Assembly: GCF_014243345.1 (NCBI RefSeq)
Contig: NZ_JACLZF010000001.1
Coordinates: forward strand, 1,364,001-1,428,000
Reading direction: 5' to 3'
DNA length: 64,000 bases
Source of the DNA: Robiginitalea sp. SC105
GTDB taxonomy: Bacteria; Bacteroidota; Bacteroidia; Flavobacteriales; Flavobacteriaceae
The position numbers were made by a program, and so were the translations under genes. The notes beneath the pieces were generated by a model. That model worked only from the letters and a program-made list of their open reading frames with translations, was not told the DNA's origin and searched no databases. Each line of letters opens with the position of its first letter. The first letter of the stretch is position 1. Of this stretch, positions 35,373 through 45,743 are shown one piece after another.

Positions 35373-36839
35373 TTACCCGAGGATCATCCCGGCGATGGTG
35401 GCGGAGAGCAGGGAGGCCAGGGTGCCCCCCAGAACCGCCCGCATGCCGAATTCCGAGAGGGTTTTGCGCTGTCCCGGGGCAAGGGAGCCGATCCCCCCGA
35501 TCTGTATGCCGATGGAGGCGAAATTGGCAAAGCCGCAGAGCATATAGGTAGCCATGATGATGGATTTCTGGTACCCGAGTCCCGTACCCGAAGTGGCATC
35601 CTTGAGTTCGGCCAGCTGGATGTACCCCACAAATTCGCTTGCCGCCAGTTTGATCCCGAGCAGTTGCCCCATTTGCATGATGTCGGAGGCATTCACACCG
35701 ATCAGCCACATCAGGGGCGCAAAAAGCGCGCCGAGAAGCGCCTCGAGGGACAGGCTTTCGTAAGGGGTGCTCCCCGCAATCCAACCATTGATCCCGGTGA
35801 TGCCACCTGTCCAGTCGAGAATCCCGTTGACCATGGCGATAAAGGCCACGAACACCAGCAGCATGGCCCCGACGTTTACCGCCAGCTTGAGTCCTTCGGT
35901 GGTGCCGTTGGCGATGGCGTCCAGCAGGTTGCTGCCGATCTTCTCCCCGGAAACCCGGATGACGCTGTCCACGGGTTCCGTCTGGGGATAGAGCACCTTG
36001 GAGACCACGATGGCGCCGGGGGCGGCCATCACGGAGGCTGCGATCAGGTGGCGGGCAAATTCGAGCCGCAGCTGGGGGTCGTTCCCGCCCAGGAAACCGA
36101 TATAGGCGGCCAGCACGCCCCCGGCCACTGTAGCCATGCCGCCGACCATCACCAGGAGGATTTCGGACCGGTTCATTTTTTCGAGGTAGGCCTTGATCAG
36201 CAGGGGCGCCTCGGTCTGGCCCAGGAAGATGTTCCCGGCTACACTCAGACTTTCCGGGCCGGAAATCCCCAGGGAACGGGACAGCAGCCAGGCGAGGCCG
36301 CGGACAATTTTCTGGATGATGCCCAGGTAGTAGAGCACGGAGGTAAGGGCCGAGAAAAAGATGATGGTGGGCAGGATCTGGAAGGCAAAAACATAGCCGA
36401 TATTCGGGTTCTCCAGGTTCATCAGGTTGCCGAAGATAAATGTGCTCCCGGCCATGGTAAATTCCAGGATGCTGTTGAAAAAGCTCCCCAGCAGGTTGAA
36501 AAACCACTGGACCGCAGGCACCTTCAGGACGCCGATGGCCAGCAACAGCTGGATGCCCAGGCCGATCCCGGCCGTTTTCCAGTTGATCCGCCGCCGGTTG
36601 GAACTGAAGGCAAAGGCGATGAGCATCAGGACAGCCATGCCCAGGGCCCCACGGCCCAGGGATTCCAGGCTTAAGCCCTGGTTGGGGATGATGCCATCCC
36701 CCCCCATGTCACCCAGCAGGGTGGTCTCCGCCGCCGCGTTTGCCAGGCTGTCTGCCTGTGCGAAAAGCTGGACGGGCAGGAGCAGTGCCACGGCCGTCAG
36801 GGCAAGTGGCAGCAGGGATATTAATCGGTTGGCCCTCAA
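35373..36839 (-). CDS. Concentrative nucleoside transporter (NupC/CNT family)
   Basis: This is an ion-coupled nucleoside importer of the inner membrane with 488 aa. The core has eight or more helices with CNT motifs: GQTEAPLLIKAYLEKMNRSE, the GGMATVAGGVLAAYIGFLGG re-entrant region, and the last-helix CGFANFASIGIQIGGIG. An N-terminal signal-like helix and about 45 further residues precede the core. No ATG fits the start; TTG at 36839, 4 nt after the stop of the bifunctional nuclease gene, gives a full signal segment and is preferred. Its context with thyA and the dNK genes fits nucleoside salvage. Confidence 0.9.
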   Translation of the reverse strand: MRANRLISLLPLALTAVALLLPVQLFAQADSLANAAAETTLLGDMGGDGIIPNQGLSLESLGRGALGMAVLMLIAFAFSSNRRRINWKTAGIGLGIQLLLAIGVLKVPAVQWFFNLLGSFFNSILEFTMAGSTFIFGNLMNLENPNIGYVFAFQILPTIIFFSALTSVLYYLGIIQKIVRGLAWLLSRSLGISGPESLSVAGNIFLGQTEAPLLIKAYLEKMNRSEILLVMVGGMATVAGGVLAAYIGFLGGNDPQLRLEFARHLIAASVMAAPGAIVVSKVLYPQTEPVDSVIRVSGEKIGSNLLDAIANGTTEGLKLAVNVGAMLLVFVAFIAMVNGILDWTGGITGINGWIAGSTPYESLSLEALLGALFAPLMWLIGVNASDIMQMGQLLGIKLAASEFVGYIQLAELKDATSGTGLGYQKSIIMATYMLCGFANFASIGIQIGGIGSLAPGQRKTLSEFGMRAVLGGTLASLLSATIAGMILG

Positions 36840-36843
36840 ATTG

Positions 36844-37473
36844 TTATTTGCGTTTGGAAATCTCGTCCCGGAGTTTGGCCGCCTTTTCGTAATCTTCGCT
36901 GGCGACTGCCTTTTCCAGCTCCTGGTGCAGTTCGTCCAGGCTCATGGCCTTGTAGGCGGAGGCGGTGCCCGGATCGATTTCCACGGCCTCGCTCTCCTGC
37001 AGGATTTCATCCACCACGATACTGTCGTCCCCGGGTTCCTTGTCCTTGTCCTTGGAGGAAAATTTCAGGTAGATACCCGCCTTGTCCAGGATGGTCTTAT
37101 AGGTGAAAATGGGCGCCCCGAAGCGCAGAGCCAGCGCGATGGCGTCACTCGTGCGGGCATCGATGATCTCCTCGATCTTGTCGCGCTCGCAGATGATGCT
37201 CGAATAGAACACCCCGTCGACGAGTTTGTGGATGATGACCTGTTTGATGACGATGTCGAAGCGGTCTGCAAAATTCTTGAAAAGGTCGTGGGTCAGGGGC
37301 CGTGGCGGTTTGATCTCCTTCTCCAGGGCAATGGCGATGGACTGGGCCTCGAACGCCCCAATGACAATGGGGAGTTTCCGGTCGCCCTCCACCTCGTTCA
37401 GGATCAGGGCATAGGCCCCGTTCTGGGTCTGACTGTAGGAGATTCCTTTGATTTTTAACCGTACAAGGCTCAT
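36844..37473 (-). CDS. Bifunctional nuclease family protein (DUF151) with UVR motif
   Basis: This 209-aa protein has an N-terminal DUF151 domain (SYSQTQNGAYALILNEVEGD, LPIVIGAFEAQSIAIALE, then RTSDAIALALRFGAPIFT). Some members of this family have reported RNase and DNase activity. A C-terminal UVR motif follows (LHQELEKAVASEDYEKAAKL), the two-helix protein-binding element of UvrB and UvrC, joined by an acidic linker. The ATG at 37473 is chosen over an upstream codon because it fits the conserved MSLVRLKIKGISYSQT start. The nucleoside transporter gene follows after 4 nt. Confidence 0.88.
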   Translation of the reverse strand: MSLVRLKIKGISYSQTQNGAYALILNEVEGDRKLPIVIGAFEAQSIAIALEKEIKPPRPLTHDLFKNFADRFDIVIKQVIIHKLVDGVFYSSIICERDKIEEIIDARTSDAIALALRFGAPIFTYKTILDKAGIYLKFSSKDKDKEPGDDSIVVDEILQESEAVEIDPGTASAYKAMSLDELHQELEKAVASEDYEKAAKLRDEISKRK

Positions 37474-37490
37474 AAATAATCCGCGCAATT

Positions 37491-37532
37491 AAAAAAGGCT
37501 GTCAAATAACAGGGACGGGTTATTTAACAGCC
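37491..37532 (-). terminator. Rho-independent terminator of etfBA
   Basis: On the minus strand, GGCTGTTAAATAAC pairs with GTTATTTGACAGCC around a 7-8-nt loop and is followed by six T residues. It lies 27 nt past the etfA stop. Confidence 0.88.
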
Positions 37533-37558
37533 CTATTAAAGGGACAAATTAACAAAAA

Positions 37559-38527
37559 TTAGGCGTTTTCGGCCTTAAACTCCTTTAATTTTTCGATGAG
37601 TTCCGGCACAACTTCAAAGGCATCTCCGACCACGCCGTAATCGGCGGCCTTGAAAAAGGGCGCTTCCGGATCGTTGTTGATCACCACCTTGACCTTGGAG
37701 GCATTCACGCCTGCCAGGTGCTGGATGGCACCGGAAATCCCGATGGCGATGTAGAGGTTGCTTGCAACCGGTTTCCCGGTTTGGCCCACGTGTTCGCTGT
37801 GGGGCCGCCAGCCCATGTCGGAAACCGGCTTGGAACAGGCTGTCGCCGCTCCCAGCACCTGGGCCAGTTCTTCGATCATCCCCCAGTTTTCCGGGCCCTT
37901 GAGCCCGCGTCCGCCGGATACCACGATATCCGCGTCGGCGATGGCTATTTTGTCGGTTGCCTTGTCTACCGAAACCGAACGGGTCCCGAAGAGGGAGTCC
38001 GGCAGTTCCGGCGCGAAATCCTGTATTTCGGCATTCCCGCCTTTCTCGGTGGCGCCGAAGGCGTTGTTGGAAACGCCAATGATGCCGATGGTGCCGTCGA
38101 GCTGGGTATGGGCAAACCCCTTGTTGCTGAATACCGTCCTGCGGACCACCAGGGGGCTGGTCTGTTCGGGCAGCCCCACCACATTGGGTGCATAGCCCGC
38201 CTTGAGGACCCCGGCAAGGATGGGGGCCATAAACCGGGCATCCGCGCTGGAGCTGACCACGATGGTGGTGGCGCCGGCTTCGGTTGCGGCCTGCCGCACA
38301 ACCGCGGCGGTGGCCCGGGCGTTGAAAGCCTCCAGGCGGGGTTCCTTTACCTGGAGCACACGGGCAATCCCGTATTTGCCGAGCGCGGCCGAATCCGTGG
38401 GGTTGAAAGCCACGGCCACGGCCTCTGTCCCGAGCTTTTCGGCAAGGGCAGCGGCATAACTGGCCACTTCCCAGGTATTCTTTTTGAATTTTCCTTTTTC
38501 TGTTTCTGTATATACGAGTACTGACAT
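37559..38527 (-). CDS. etfA: Electron transfer flavoprotein subunit alpha
   Basis: EtfA carries the FAD of the ETF dimer that accepts electrons from acyl-CoA dehydrogenases in fatty-acid and amino-acid oxidation. It has 322 aa. The FAD-binding C-terminal half shows [34 protein letters not shown], then [16 protein letters not shown] and [19 protein letters not shown], all standard. It follows etfB with a 46-nt gap, and a terminator closes the operon. Confidence 0.96.
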   Translation of the reverse strand: MSVLVYTETEKGKFKKNTWEVASYAAALAEKLGTEAVAVAFNPTDSAALGKYGIARVLQVKEPRLEAFNARATAAVVRQAATEAGATTIVVSSSADARFMAPILAGVLKAGYAPNVVGLPEQTSPLVVRRTVFSNKGFAHTQLDGTIGIIGVSNNAFGATEKGGNAEIQDFAPELPDSLFGTRSVSVDKATDKIAIADADIVVSGGRGLKGPENWGMIEELAQVLGAATACSKPVSDMGWRPHSEHVGQTGKPVASNLYIAIGISGAIQHLAGVNASKVKVVINNDPEAPFFKAADYGVVGDAFEVVPELIEKLKEFKAENA

Positions 38528-38573
38528 TTCTGCTATTTTTTTTGGTTTGAGAGACTTGCCTGAGGGAGGTGTC

Positions 38574-39320
38574 TTAAATGACTTTCGCCTCTTTGTGCAA
38601 CAGGTCGATCAACTGGTCCAGGTTCCCCGGATCCACCAGTTTTACCTCGCCCTTCGGCGCCGGCTTTTCAAATTTCCTGTCTTCGGTGCCCTGGTTCATG
38701 TCCACCGGGGAAACCACGCTGAGTTTCTTCTGGCGTGCCATCATGATGCCCCGCATGTTCGGGATGCGCAAATCGCTTTCTTCCACCAGGCCCTTCTGCC
38801 CTCCGATAATCAGGGGGAGGCTGGTTTCCAGGGTTTCCTTCCCGCCGTCGATCTCCCGGATGGCCGTGGCCTTGGTGCCATCAATTTCCAGGCTGATGCA
38901 GTTGTTGACAAAATTCATGTCCAGCATGGCGGAGATGATTCCGGGAACCATGCCCCCGTTGTAGTCAATAGACTCCCTCCCGGCGATGATCAGGTCATAT
39001 CCGCCGTTCTTGATTACCTCGGCGAGCTGACGGGCCACGAAGAGGCCGTCGGTGGCTTCCGCATCGATGCGGATGGCCTCATCGGCCCCGATGGCCAGCG
39101 CCTTGCGCATGGTGGGCTCCACGGACGCCGGCCCCACCGTGGCCACATGCAGGGTGGCCCCTTGTTTCTCCTTGAACCACATGGCGCGGGTCAGGCCGAA
39201 TTCGTCGTTTGGGTTGATCACGAACTGAACGCCCGTGGCATCGAAGGCGGTCTGGTCTGCGGTGAAATTGATTTTGGAGGTGGTATCGGGCACATTGCTG
39301 ATACAAACTAATATCTTCAT
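38574..39320 (-). CDS. etfB: Electron transfer flavoprotein subunit beta
   Basis: EtfB is the AMP-binding partner of EtfA. It has 248 aa. It starts MKILVCISNVPDTTSKINF. INPNDEFGLTRAMWFKE and LIIAGRESIDYNGGMVPG match the family, and so does the recognition region LRIPNMRGIMMARQKKL. The ATG at 39320 is chosen because the 15 codons upstream run through the promoter. The promoter overlaps a palindrome shared with the SGNH lipoprotein gene, pointing to a common regulator. Confidence 0.96.
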   Translation of the reverse strand: MKILVCISNVPDTTSKINFTADQTAFDATGVQFVINPNDEFGLTRAMWFKEKQGATLHVATVGPASVEPTMRKALAIGADEAIRIDAEATDGLFVARQLAEVIKNGGYDLIIAGRESIDYNGGMVPGIISAMLDMNFVNNCISLEIDGTKATAIREIDGGKETLETSLPLIIGGQKGLVEESDLRIPNMRGIMMARQKKLSVVSPVDMNQGTEDRKFEKPAPKGEVKLVDPGNLDQLIDLLHKEAKVI

Positions 39321-39372
39321 ATATCCAATTGCTTTAGGTTTGAGGGTGGCCGCTAAGATAGCCAATATATTT

Positions 39373-39393
39373 CAAAAATACTATGCATGCATA
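39373..39393 (-). promoter_or_regulatory. etfBA promoter with overlapping palindromic operator candidate
   Basis: TATTTTTG (39380-39373, minus) matches TAnnTTTG, 52 nt before the etfB ATG. The 12-bp palindrome TATGCATGCATA (39382-39393) starts one base upstream of it, inside the spacer between -7 and -33, where a bound protein would block RNA polymerase. Confidence 0.6.
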
Positions 39394-39448
39394 ATAAAAT
39401 TATATGAATATTTGCGCTGTGACGTCCCGGTTTTGAGCGATATTTTTC

Positions 39449-39456
39449 TATTTTTG
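39449..39456 (+). promoter_or_regulatory. -7 promoter element of pdhB
   Basis: TATTTTTG matches TAnnTTTG and lies 47 nt before the ATG. It is divergent from the etfBA promoter. Confidence 0.5.
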
Positions 39457-39503
39457 TGGGCATTTTGTTACCGAAATCCGAACCCGCAGAATTCCAAATT
39501 TAA

Positions 39504-40481
39504 ATGAAGACACTACAATTCAGAGAAGCCATTGCAGAAGCCATGTCGGAAGAAATGCGCCGCGACGAATCCATCTACCTGATGGGGGAGGAAGTGGCGG
39601 AATACAACGGGGCCTACAAGGCTTCCAAGGGCATGCTGGATGAATTCGGGCCAAAAAGGGTGATCGACACGCCCATTTCTGAACTGGGTTTTGCCGGTAT
39701 CGGTGTGGGTTCGGCCATGAATGGCAACCGGCCTATCATCGAGTTCATGACCTTCAACTTTGCCCTGGTGGGCATTGACCAGATTATCAACAACGCGGCC
39801 AAAATGCGGCAGATGTCCGGCGGGCAGTTCAATATCCCGATCGTGTTCCGTGGCCCTACAGCTTCGGCAGGCCAGCTGGCGGCCACCCACTCCCAGGCAT
39901 TCGAGAGCTGGTATGCCAACTGCCCCGGCCTGAAGGTGGTGGTCCCCTCCAACCCCCAGGATGCAAAGGGCCTCCTGAAATCTGCCATCCGCGATGACGA
40001 CCCGGTCATTTTCATGGAGTCCGAGCAGATGTACGGGGACAAGGGCGAGGTGCCGGAAGGAGAGTATACCATCCCGATCGGGGTGGCCGAAGTGAAGCGG
40101 GAAGGTTCGGATGTAACCGTCGTCTCATTTGGCAAAATCATCAAGGAGGCCTATGCCGCGGCAGAAAAACTGGAATCCGAAGGTATTTCCTGTGAGATCA
40201 TCGACCTGCGCACGGTCCGTCCGCTGGACCATGCGACCATCCTGGAATCCGTAAAGAAGACCAACCGCCTGGTTATCCTGGAAGAAGCATGGCCCTTTGG
40301 CAACGTCGCCACGGAGATCACCTACCAGGTGCAGCAGAAGGCATTTGATTACCTGGATGCGCCCATCATCAAGCTCAATACGGCCGATACCCCGGCCCCC
40401 TATTCGCCGGTCCTTTTGCAGGAGTGGCTGCCGAACAGCGAGGATGTAGTTGCCGCTGTTAAGAAAGTGTTATATAAATAA
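39504..40481 (+). CDS. pdhB: Pyruvate dehydrogenase E1 component, beta subunit
   Basis: This is the beta chain of the alpha2-beta2 E1 enzyme that decarboxylates pyruvate with thiamine diphosphate. It has 325 aa. It begins TLQFREAIAEAMSEEMRRDE. LMGEEVAEYNGAYKASKGML carries the ThDP-activating Glu, and GFAGIGVGSAMNGNRPIIE and GQLAATHSQAFESWYANCPG are typical. The C-terminal domain ends ILEEAWPFGNVATEI and so on. A 2-oxoisovalerate E1 beta is the alternative, but the pattern is closest to PDH. The alpha chain is not adjacent. It stands as a single gene, divergent from etfBA. Confidence 0.92.
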   Translation: MKTLQFREAIAEAMSEEMRRDESIYLMGEEVAEYNGAYKASKGMLDEFGPKRVIDTPISELGFAGIGVGSAMNGNRPIIEFMTFNFALVGIDQIINNAAKMRQMSGGQFNIPIVFRGPTASAGQLAATHSQAFESWYANCPGLKVVVPSNPQDAKGLLKSAIRDDDPVIFMESEQMYGDKGEVPEGEYTIPIGVAEVKREGSDVTVVSFGKIIKEAYAAAEKLESEGISCEIIDLRTVRPLDHATILESVKKTNRLVILEEAWPFGNVATEITYQVQQKAFDYLDAPIIKLNTADTPAPYSPVLLQEWLPNSEDVVAAVKKVLYK

Positions 40482-40622
40482 ACCGGCTTCCCCCGCTGGT
40501 TTATCTTGGCTCCACCGACAGTGTCCGGAGGGGTTTTTTATTCCCGGTTCAACCGGGAAACAGGGTGCCTGGCCAACCCGGGGTGCCAGGCGGGAACAGC
40601 CCGCCAAACAGTTCTTAAAAGC

Positions 40623-43127
40623 ATGCCCATGCGCAGCTACCTGCTCACCATCCTTTTTATGATCACCGCAGGCAGCCTCTGGTCCCAGACCAAGGCGGGG
40701 GGCATCGTGGTGGACGAGAACGACGACCCGGTGGCTTTTGCCAACATCCTTTTTGCAGGATCCTCCGAGGGGACCATTACCAATGATGACGGCCGGTTCT
40801 ACCTGGAGTCCGAAAAGGGGTGGGATACCCTGGTGGTTTCCTATATCGGGTACGGCACCCGGCGCATCGGGTTGCCCGCACGGGTGAACACCGGCCTGCG
40901 GATCGTCCTGGAAGAGTCCGGGGAGCAACTGGATGAGGTAGTGGTCTATATGGGCAGGCAACCCAAGAAGAATAACCCGGCCGTGGAAATCCTCCGGAAG
41001 ATCTGGGCCAAAAAGCGGCAGAACGGCCTGAAGCTTTTTGACCAGTACGCTTACGATTCTTACGAAAAAATTGAATTTGACCTGAACACCATCGACAGCG
41101 CCCTGATGAAAAGCCGGGTCTTCCGGGGGCTGGAGTTTATGTTCGAAGACTTGGATACCTCCCGAATTACCGGGAAGACCTACCTGCCCATTTTTATCAA
41201 CGAGAAATTTTCCAAGGTCTACGGGGACAACCGGATCGGGGAGGAACGCACCGACGTGCTCGGGAACAAAAATTCCGGATTCAGCAACAACCAGGCGATC
41301 ATCGCCTTTGTGCAGGACCTCTACTCGGAGTACGACATCTACGACAACTACCTGAAATTCTTCGACAAGAGCTTTACGAGCCCGCTCTCCACCACCGGGG
41401 TGGATACCTACAATTACGTCCTGGCCGATTCGGCCTTCCTCGAAGACAAATGGTGCTACAATATCATCTATTACCCCCGGCGTAAGAACGAACTCACCTT
41501 CAAGGGGGATTTCTGGGTGAACGACACCACCTTTGCTGTCAAGAAAATCAATTTGGCGGTCACCCGGAGTGCGAACATCAACTGGGTCAAGGAAATCTAT
41601 ATCGAACAGGAGTTCGAGGTGCTGTCCGATTCCGTCTTCCTCCTGAAGCGGGATTACATGCTGAGCGATTTCTCCCTGACCAAAAAGGAGGAATCCCGTG
41701 GGATTTACGGGAAGCGCACCACGGTTTACGACAATTATGTTTTTGACCAGCCCAGGGGCAGGGCCTTCTACAGGGGGGAGACCGACCCGTTTGACCCCCG
41801 GGTCTTCAACCGGGGCGATGACTTCTGGACAGCCAACCGCCTGGAAGGCCTCAACAAGGACGAGCGGGGGATCTACTCCCTCCTGGACACCCTCCGGACG
41901 GTGCCCAAGTTCAACACCTATTACAACCTGTTCAGCATCCTGGGATCCGGATTTGTGGAGATCGACAAATGGGACCTGGACCTGGGGAATATCTACAACG
42001 TCTTCGGGTACAACGACGCGGAGGGCATCCGCCTGAGGGGCGGGGCACGGACCTATTTCGGCCAGAACGACCCCTGGCGGCTCGAAGGCTATATGGCCTA
42101 CGGGTTCCTTGACAAAAAGGTGAAATACGGGATCTCCGGCAAATTCCTGCTCGACCGCAAAACCCGCCTGATCCTCTCCGGGGGCAACCGCCGGGACATC
42201 GAACAACTCGGGCTGAGCCTTACCGCCACCAACGACGTGCTGGGCCGGAGCGTGGCCTCCTCGGCCGTATTCACGGTGGGCAACAACAACCGGCTGACCA
42301 ATATCAACCTGACCACGGCTGCCCTGGATATGGAACCCCTGGAGAATTTCAGGATCCGTTTCGGAGGGTCTTTCCGCACGCTGCGGTCTGCGCTGCCCGA
42401 GGACTTCAACCTGGATTACCTGGACCCCGATGCACCCGGGGGGGTCGCCTCAGGGGTAAAACAGTTCGACCTGACCACCACGCTGATCTACACCCCGGGG
42501 AAACGCACCATCGGCTACGGGGTGGAGCGGCGGGACATCAACGACACCTACAGTACGCTGCTCCTGCATTACACCCAGGGACTGGAGGGCTTCCTGGAAA
42601 GTGACTTCGATTACCGAAAACTGCAGTTTTCCTATACCCAGCCCTGGCAGGTGGGCGGCCTGGGGCGTTTGCTCAGCACCGTGGAGGTGGGGAAGACCTT
42701 CGGGGAGGTCCCCCTGGTGATGCTCAATGTGGTACCCGGCAACCAGACGCTGTTCTCCATCTACAATACCTTTCCCAACCTGGATTTTTACGAATTTGTG
42801 ACCGATACCTATGCGTCCCTCCATCTGGAACACAATTTCAACGGCCGCTTTTTTTCCCGTATCCCCATACTGCGCGACTGGAACCTGCGTGAAATTGTGG
42901 GCATCCGCGGGGTGTGGGGCGAATTGTCCGAGGCGAACCAACTCCTGAACAGCCCCGCCAACATCCCCCTGCAGGCGCCGGACGACAAGATCTACTGGGA
43001 GTATTCCTTCGGGGTGGGCAACATCTTCAAGATCTTTCGCATCGATTTCAACTTCCGCGGCAACTACCTGGAGAATCCGGATGCGCGCGCCTTCAGCATT
43101 ACCGGGGCCTTCGGCTTCCATTTCTGA
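40623..43127 (+). CDS. DUF5686 outer-membrane protein with carboxypeptidase-regulatory-like domain
   Basis: This 834-aa protein has a signal peptide (residues 1-20, ending LWSQ) and a CarboxypepD-reg-like beta-sandwich (about 24-105, GGIVVDENDDPVAFANILF), as at the start of SusC/TonB-dependent proteins. A DUF5686 region fills the rest and ends as a predicted barrel with terminal aromatic FGFHF. The last residue Phe suits insertion by BamA. There is no TonB box or plug, so it is not a SusC. Its function is unknown. The ATG at 40623, or an in-frame one at 40629, starts the signal peptide. Confidence 0.85.
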   Translation: MPMRSYLLTILFMITAGSLWSQTKAGGIVVDENDDPVAFANILFAGSSEGTITNDDGRFYLESEKGWDTLVVSYIGYGTRRIGLPARVNTGLRIVLEESGEQLDEVVVYMGRQPKKNNPAVEILRKIWAKKRQNGLKLFDQYAYDSYEKIEFDLNTIDSALMKSRVFRGLEFMFEDLDTSRITGKTYLPIFINEKFSKVYGDNRIGEERTDVLGNKNSGFSNNQAIIAFVQDLYSEYDIYDNYLKFFDKSFTSPLSTTGVDTYNYVLADSAFLEDKWCYNIIYYPRRKNELTFKGDFWVNDTTFAVKKINLAVTRSANINWVKEIYIEQEFEVLSDSVFLLKRDYMLSDFSLTKKEESRGIYGKRTTVYDNYVFDQPRGRAFYRGETDPFDPRVFNRGDDFWTANRLEGLNKDERGIYSLLDTLRTVPKFNTYYNLFSILGSGFVEIDKWDLDLGNIYNVFGYNDAEGIRLRGGARTYFGQNDPWRLEGYMAYGFLDKKVKYGISGKFLLDRKTRLILSGGNRRDIEQLGLSLTATNDVLGRSVASSAVFTVGNNNRLTNINLTTAALDMEPLENFRIRFGGSFRTLRSALPEDFNLDYLDPDAPGGVASGVKQFDLTTTLIYTPGKRTIGYGVERRDINDTYSTLLLHYTQGLEGFLESDFDYRKLQFSYTQPWQVGGLGRLLSTVEVGKTFGEVPLVMLNVVPGNQTLFSIYNTFPNLDFYEFVTDTYASLHLEHNFNGRFFSRIPILRDWNLREIVGIRGVWGELSEANQLLNSPANIPLQAPDDKIYWEYSFGVGNIFKIFRIDFNFRGNYLENPDARAFSITGAFGFHF

Positions 43128-43195
43128 TAGGGCCCCGGCGTATTTCGGACTGCCTTTTCCGCCAAAATATTGTTTTATTTTCTAAACCCTTTTAC

Positions 43196-43203
43196 TACTT
43201 TTG
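43196..43203 (+). promoter_or_regulatory. -7 promoter element of hppA
   Basis: TACTTTTG matches TAnnTTTG, 31 nt before the ATG. A TTG lies 23 nt upstream. Confidence 0.55.
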
Positions 43204-43234
43204 CAGCCGCTTTAAATAACTAAATAACTGACAA

Positions 43235-45625
43235 ATGGAACAAATCGTGAATTTTTTACCAGCCTTCGGTATCCTGGGGCTGCTCTTCGTTCTGGTAAAG
43301 AACGCCTGGGTATCCAAACAGGAGGAAGGGGACGCAAAAATGGCGCGGATTGCCAAGAACATCGCAGACGGCGCCATGTCCTTTTTGAAGGCGGAATACA
43401 AAATCCTTTCGATTTTTGTCGCGGCCGTAGCCATCCTGCTTTTCTTTAAAGGCCAGAACGAGGCCGGATCCAACGGCATGGTTGCCGTTTCCTTTATCGT
43501 GGGTGCCATCTGCTCCGGCCTTGCCGGTTTCATCGGCATGCGGGTTGCCACCAAAGCCAACGTGCGTACCACCCACGCTGCGCGTACCTCCCTGGGAAAA
43601 GCCCTGGAAGTAGCCTTTGCAGGCGGTTCCGTGATGGGGATGGGCGTTGTGGGCCTCGGTGTTTTGGGCCTCAGCGGTTTGTTTATGATATACAGTGCCC
43701 AGGGATGGGGGATCGATGAGATCCTCAATGTCCTGTCCGGATTCTCCCTCGGGGCCTCTTCCATTGCACTCTTTGCCCGTGTGGGCGGCGGGATCTACAC
43801 CAAGGCAGCCGATGTGGGCGCCGACCTGGTGGGGAAGGTGGAAGCCGGTATCCCGGAAGACCACCCGCTCAACCCCGCGACCATTGCGGACAACGTGGGC
43901 GACAACGTGGGGGACGTGGCCGGTATGGGCGCGGACTTGTTTGAATCTTACGTGGGTTCCATTATCGGTACCATGGTACTGGGCGCCTCCTTCGTGGTGC
44001 TGCCTGAATTCCAGGGGGCCTTCAACGGCCTGGGTGCCGTTTACCTGCCCCTGACCCTCGCCGGTGCGGGGATCGTGATGTCCATCATCGGCACCTTCTT
44101 TGTAAAGGTGAAGGACGGCGGGTCACCCCACCGTGCGCTCAACATCGGGGAGTTCGGCTCTGCCGCCCTGATGCTGGTGGCCTCTTATTTCCTGATTGGG
44201 GCCATGCTGCCCGAAACCTGGGTTGAGGCCGGGCGGGAGTTCACCTCCATGGGGGTCTTCTGGGCGACGGTCGCCGGTCTGGTGGCCGGATTGCTCGTCG
44301 GGAAAGTAACCGAATATTATACAGGCACGGGGACCGCTCCTGTGAAAGCCATCGTGCGCCAGTCCGAAACGGGCTCGGCCACGAATATCATTGCCGGCCT
44401 CGGGGTGGGGATGATGTCCACTGCCATCCCGATCCTCCTGATCGCTGCGGCCATCCTGGTTTCCCACTACTTTGCCGGGCTTTACGGGATCGCGATTGCT
44501 GCCGTGGGGATGCTTGCCAACACCGGTATCCAGCTGGCGGTAGACGCTTACGGGCCCATCTCGGATAATGCCGGGGGGATTGCCGAAATGTCCGAACTCC
44601 CCAAGGAAGTGCGGGAACGCACCGACAAACTCGACGCCGTGGGGAATACCACTGCCGCCATCGGGAAAGGCTTTGCGATCGCTTCCGCGGCCCTCACTGC
44701 CCTGGCGCTTTTTGCCGCCTTTATGAAGACGGCCCATGTGGTTGCTATCGATGTTTCCCAGCCTGAAATCATGGCGGGGCTGCTCGTGGGGGCCATGCTG
44801 CCCTTTGTGTTCTCGGCCCTGTCGATGAATGCGGTAGGCCGCGCAGCCATGTCCATGATCGAGGAAGTGCGCCGGCAGTTCCGGGACATCCCCGAGCTGA
44901 AGGCTGCCCTGGCGGTTATGCGCAAATACGATTCGGACATTTCCAAGGCCACCGAAGCCGACCGGAAGATCTTTGACGCCGCTGACGGCGTGGCCGAATA
45001 TGAAAAATGCGTGGAGATATCCACCAAGGCATCCATCAAGGAGATGGTATTGCCGGGCCTCCTGGCCATTGCCGTTCCCGTGGCTGTAGGTTTCATCGGC
45101 GGTGCCGAGATGCTCGGTGGCCTGCTGGCCGGGGTTACCTCTGCAGGCGTATTGATGGCTATCTTCCAGTCCAACGCCGGAGGCGCATGGGACAACGCCA
45201 AAAAGATGATCGAGGAGCAGGGCCGCAAAGGCTCTGATGCACATAAGGCAGCAGTTGTCGGGGATACCGTCGGGGATCCGTTCAAGGACACCTCCGGGCC
45301 TTCCCTGAACATCCTCCTGAAGCTGATCTCCGTGGTTGCACTGGTTATCGCCCCGAGTATCGCCCTGTCTTCCGACAGCATGGCGGCCTATGGGGAGGGT
45401 ATCCCGGTTGAAAAGCAGCTGGAGGTTCAGATGGACCAGAACGAAGACGGTACGGTAACGGCCTATGTAACTACCACTACCGAATCGGCTGGCGAAAAGA
45501 CCGTCGAAAAAGTCAGCTTCAGCGGTTCCGAAGAGGACGTCAAGGCCAGCCTGGACGCCATGTCCGAGGAAGGCGCCAGGATACAGGTCAAAAAAGAAGT
45601 AAGGAAAACCACCGCAGAAGAATAA
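43235..45625 (+). CDS. hppA: Membrane-bound ion-pumping pyrophosphatase
   Basis: This protein couples pyrophosphate hydrolysis to pumping of Na+ and/or H+ across the inner membrane. It has 796 aa and about 16 helices. The catalytic loop [20 protein letters not shown] and the [20 protein letters not shown] motif are intact, as is the last-loop KKMIEEQG and [33 protein letters not shown] has Ala where K+-independent enzymes have Lys, so it should be K+-dependent; in marine bacteria this group often pumps Na+. After the last helix, about 84 polar residues (713-796) form an unusual C-terminal extension. Confidence 0.95.
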   Translation: MEQIVNFLPAFGILGLLFVLVKNAWVSKQEEGDAKMARIAKNIADGAMSFLKAEYKILSIFVAAVAILLFFKGQNEAGSNGMVAVSFIVGAICSGLAGFIGMRVATKANVRTTHAARTSLGKALEVAFAGGSVMGMGVVGLGVLGLSGLFMIYSAQGWGIDEILNVLSGFSLGASSIALFARVGGGIYTKAADVGADLVGKVEAGIPEDHPLNPATIADNVGDNVGDVAGMGADLFESYVGSIIGTMVLGASFVVLPEFQGAFNGLGAVYLPLTLAGAGIVMSIIGTFFVKVKDGGSPHRALNIGEFGSAALMLVASYFLIGAMLPETWVEAGREFTSMGVFWATVAGLVAGLLVGKVTEYYTGTGTAPVKAIVRQSETGSATNIIAGLGVGMMSTAIPILLIAAAILVSHYFAGLYGIAIAAVGMLANTGIQLAVDAYGPISDNAGGIAEMSELPKEVRERTDKLDAVGNTTAAIGKGFAIASAALTALALFAAFMKTAHVVAIDVSQPEIMAGLLVGAMLPFVFSALSMNAVGRAAMSMIEEVRRQFRDIPELKAALAVMRKYDSDISKATEADRKIFDAADGVAEYEKCVEISTKASIKEMVLPGLLAIAVPVAVGFIGGAEMLGGLLAGVTSAGVLMAIFQSNAGGAWDNAKKMIEEQGRKGSDAHKAAVVGDTVGDPFKDTSGPSLNILLKLISVVALVIAPSIALSSDSMAAYGEGIPVEKQLEVQMDQNEDGTVTAYVTTTTESAGEKTVEKVSFSGSEEDVKASLDAMSEEGARIQVKKEVRKTTAEE

Positions 45626-45647
45626 TCTCCGGCTTTTCCATAAAAAT

Positions 45648-45674
45648 AACCCCGGCCCTGCGCCGGGGTTTTTT
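45648..45674 (+). terminator. Rho-independent terminator of hppA
   Basis: AACCCCGGC and GCCGGGGTT form a 9-bp stem with a five-base loop, continuing into TTTT. It lies 23 nt after the hppA stop. Confidence 0.9.
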
Positions 45675-45743
45675 GTGGCCCCCGGGCGCAAAATGCCGAT
45701 AGGGGGTTGCGCGGCAGGAAAGGCTGTGGTATCTTCATGGTCC

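Noticed and set aside
34440-36674. 744-aa open frame on the plus strand
   Set aside because: It crosses thyA and the nucleoside transporter on the other strand and is low-complexity (G, H, Q, D), so a shadow.
40482-40622. GC hairpins and a T run after pdhB as a terminator
   Set aside because: The inverted repeats (CCCGGTTCAACCGGG, GCCTGGC/GCCAGGC) are not followed by T tracts and the TTTTTT at 40535-40540 lacks a convincing stem, so I do not call it.
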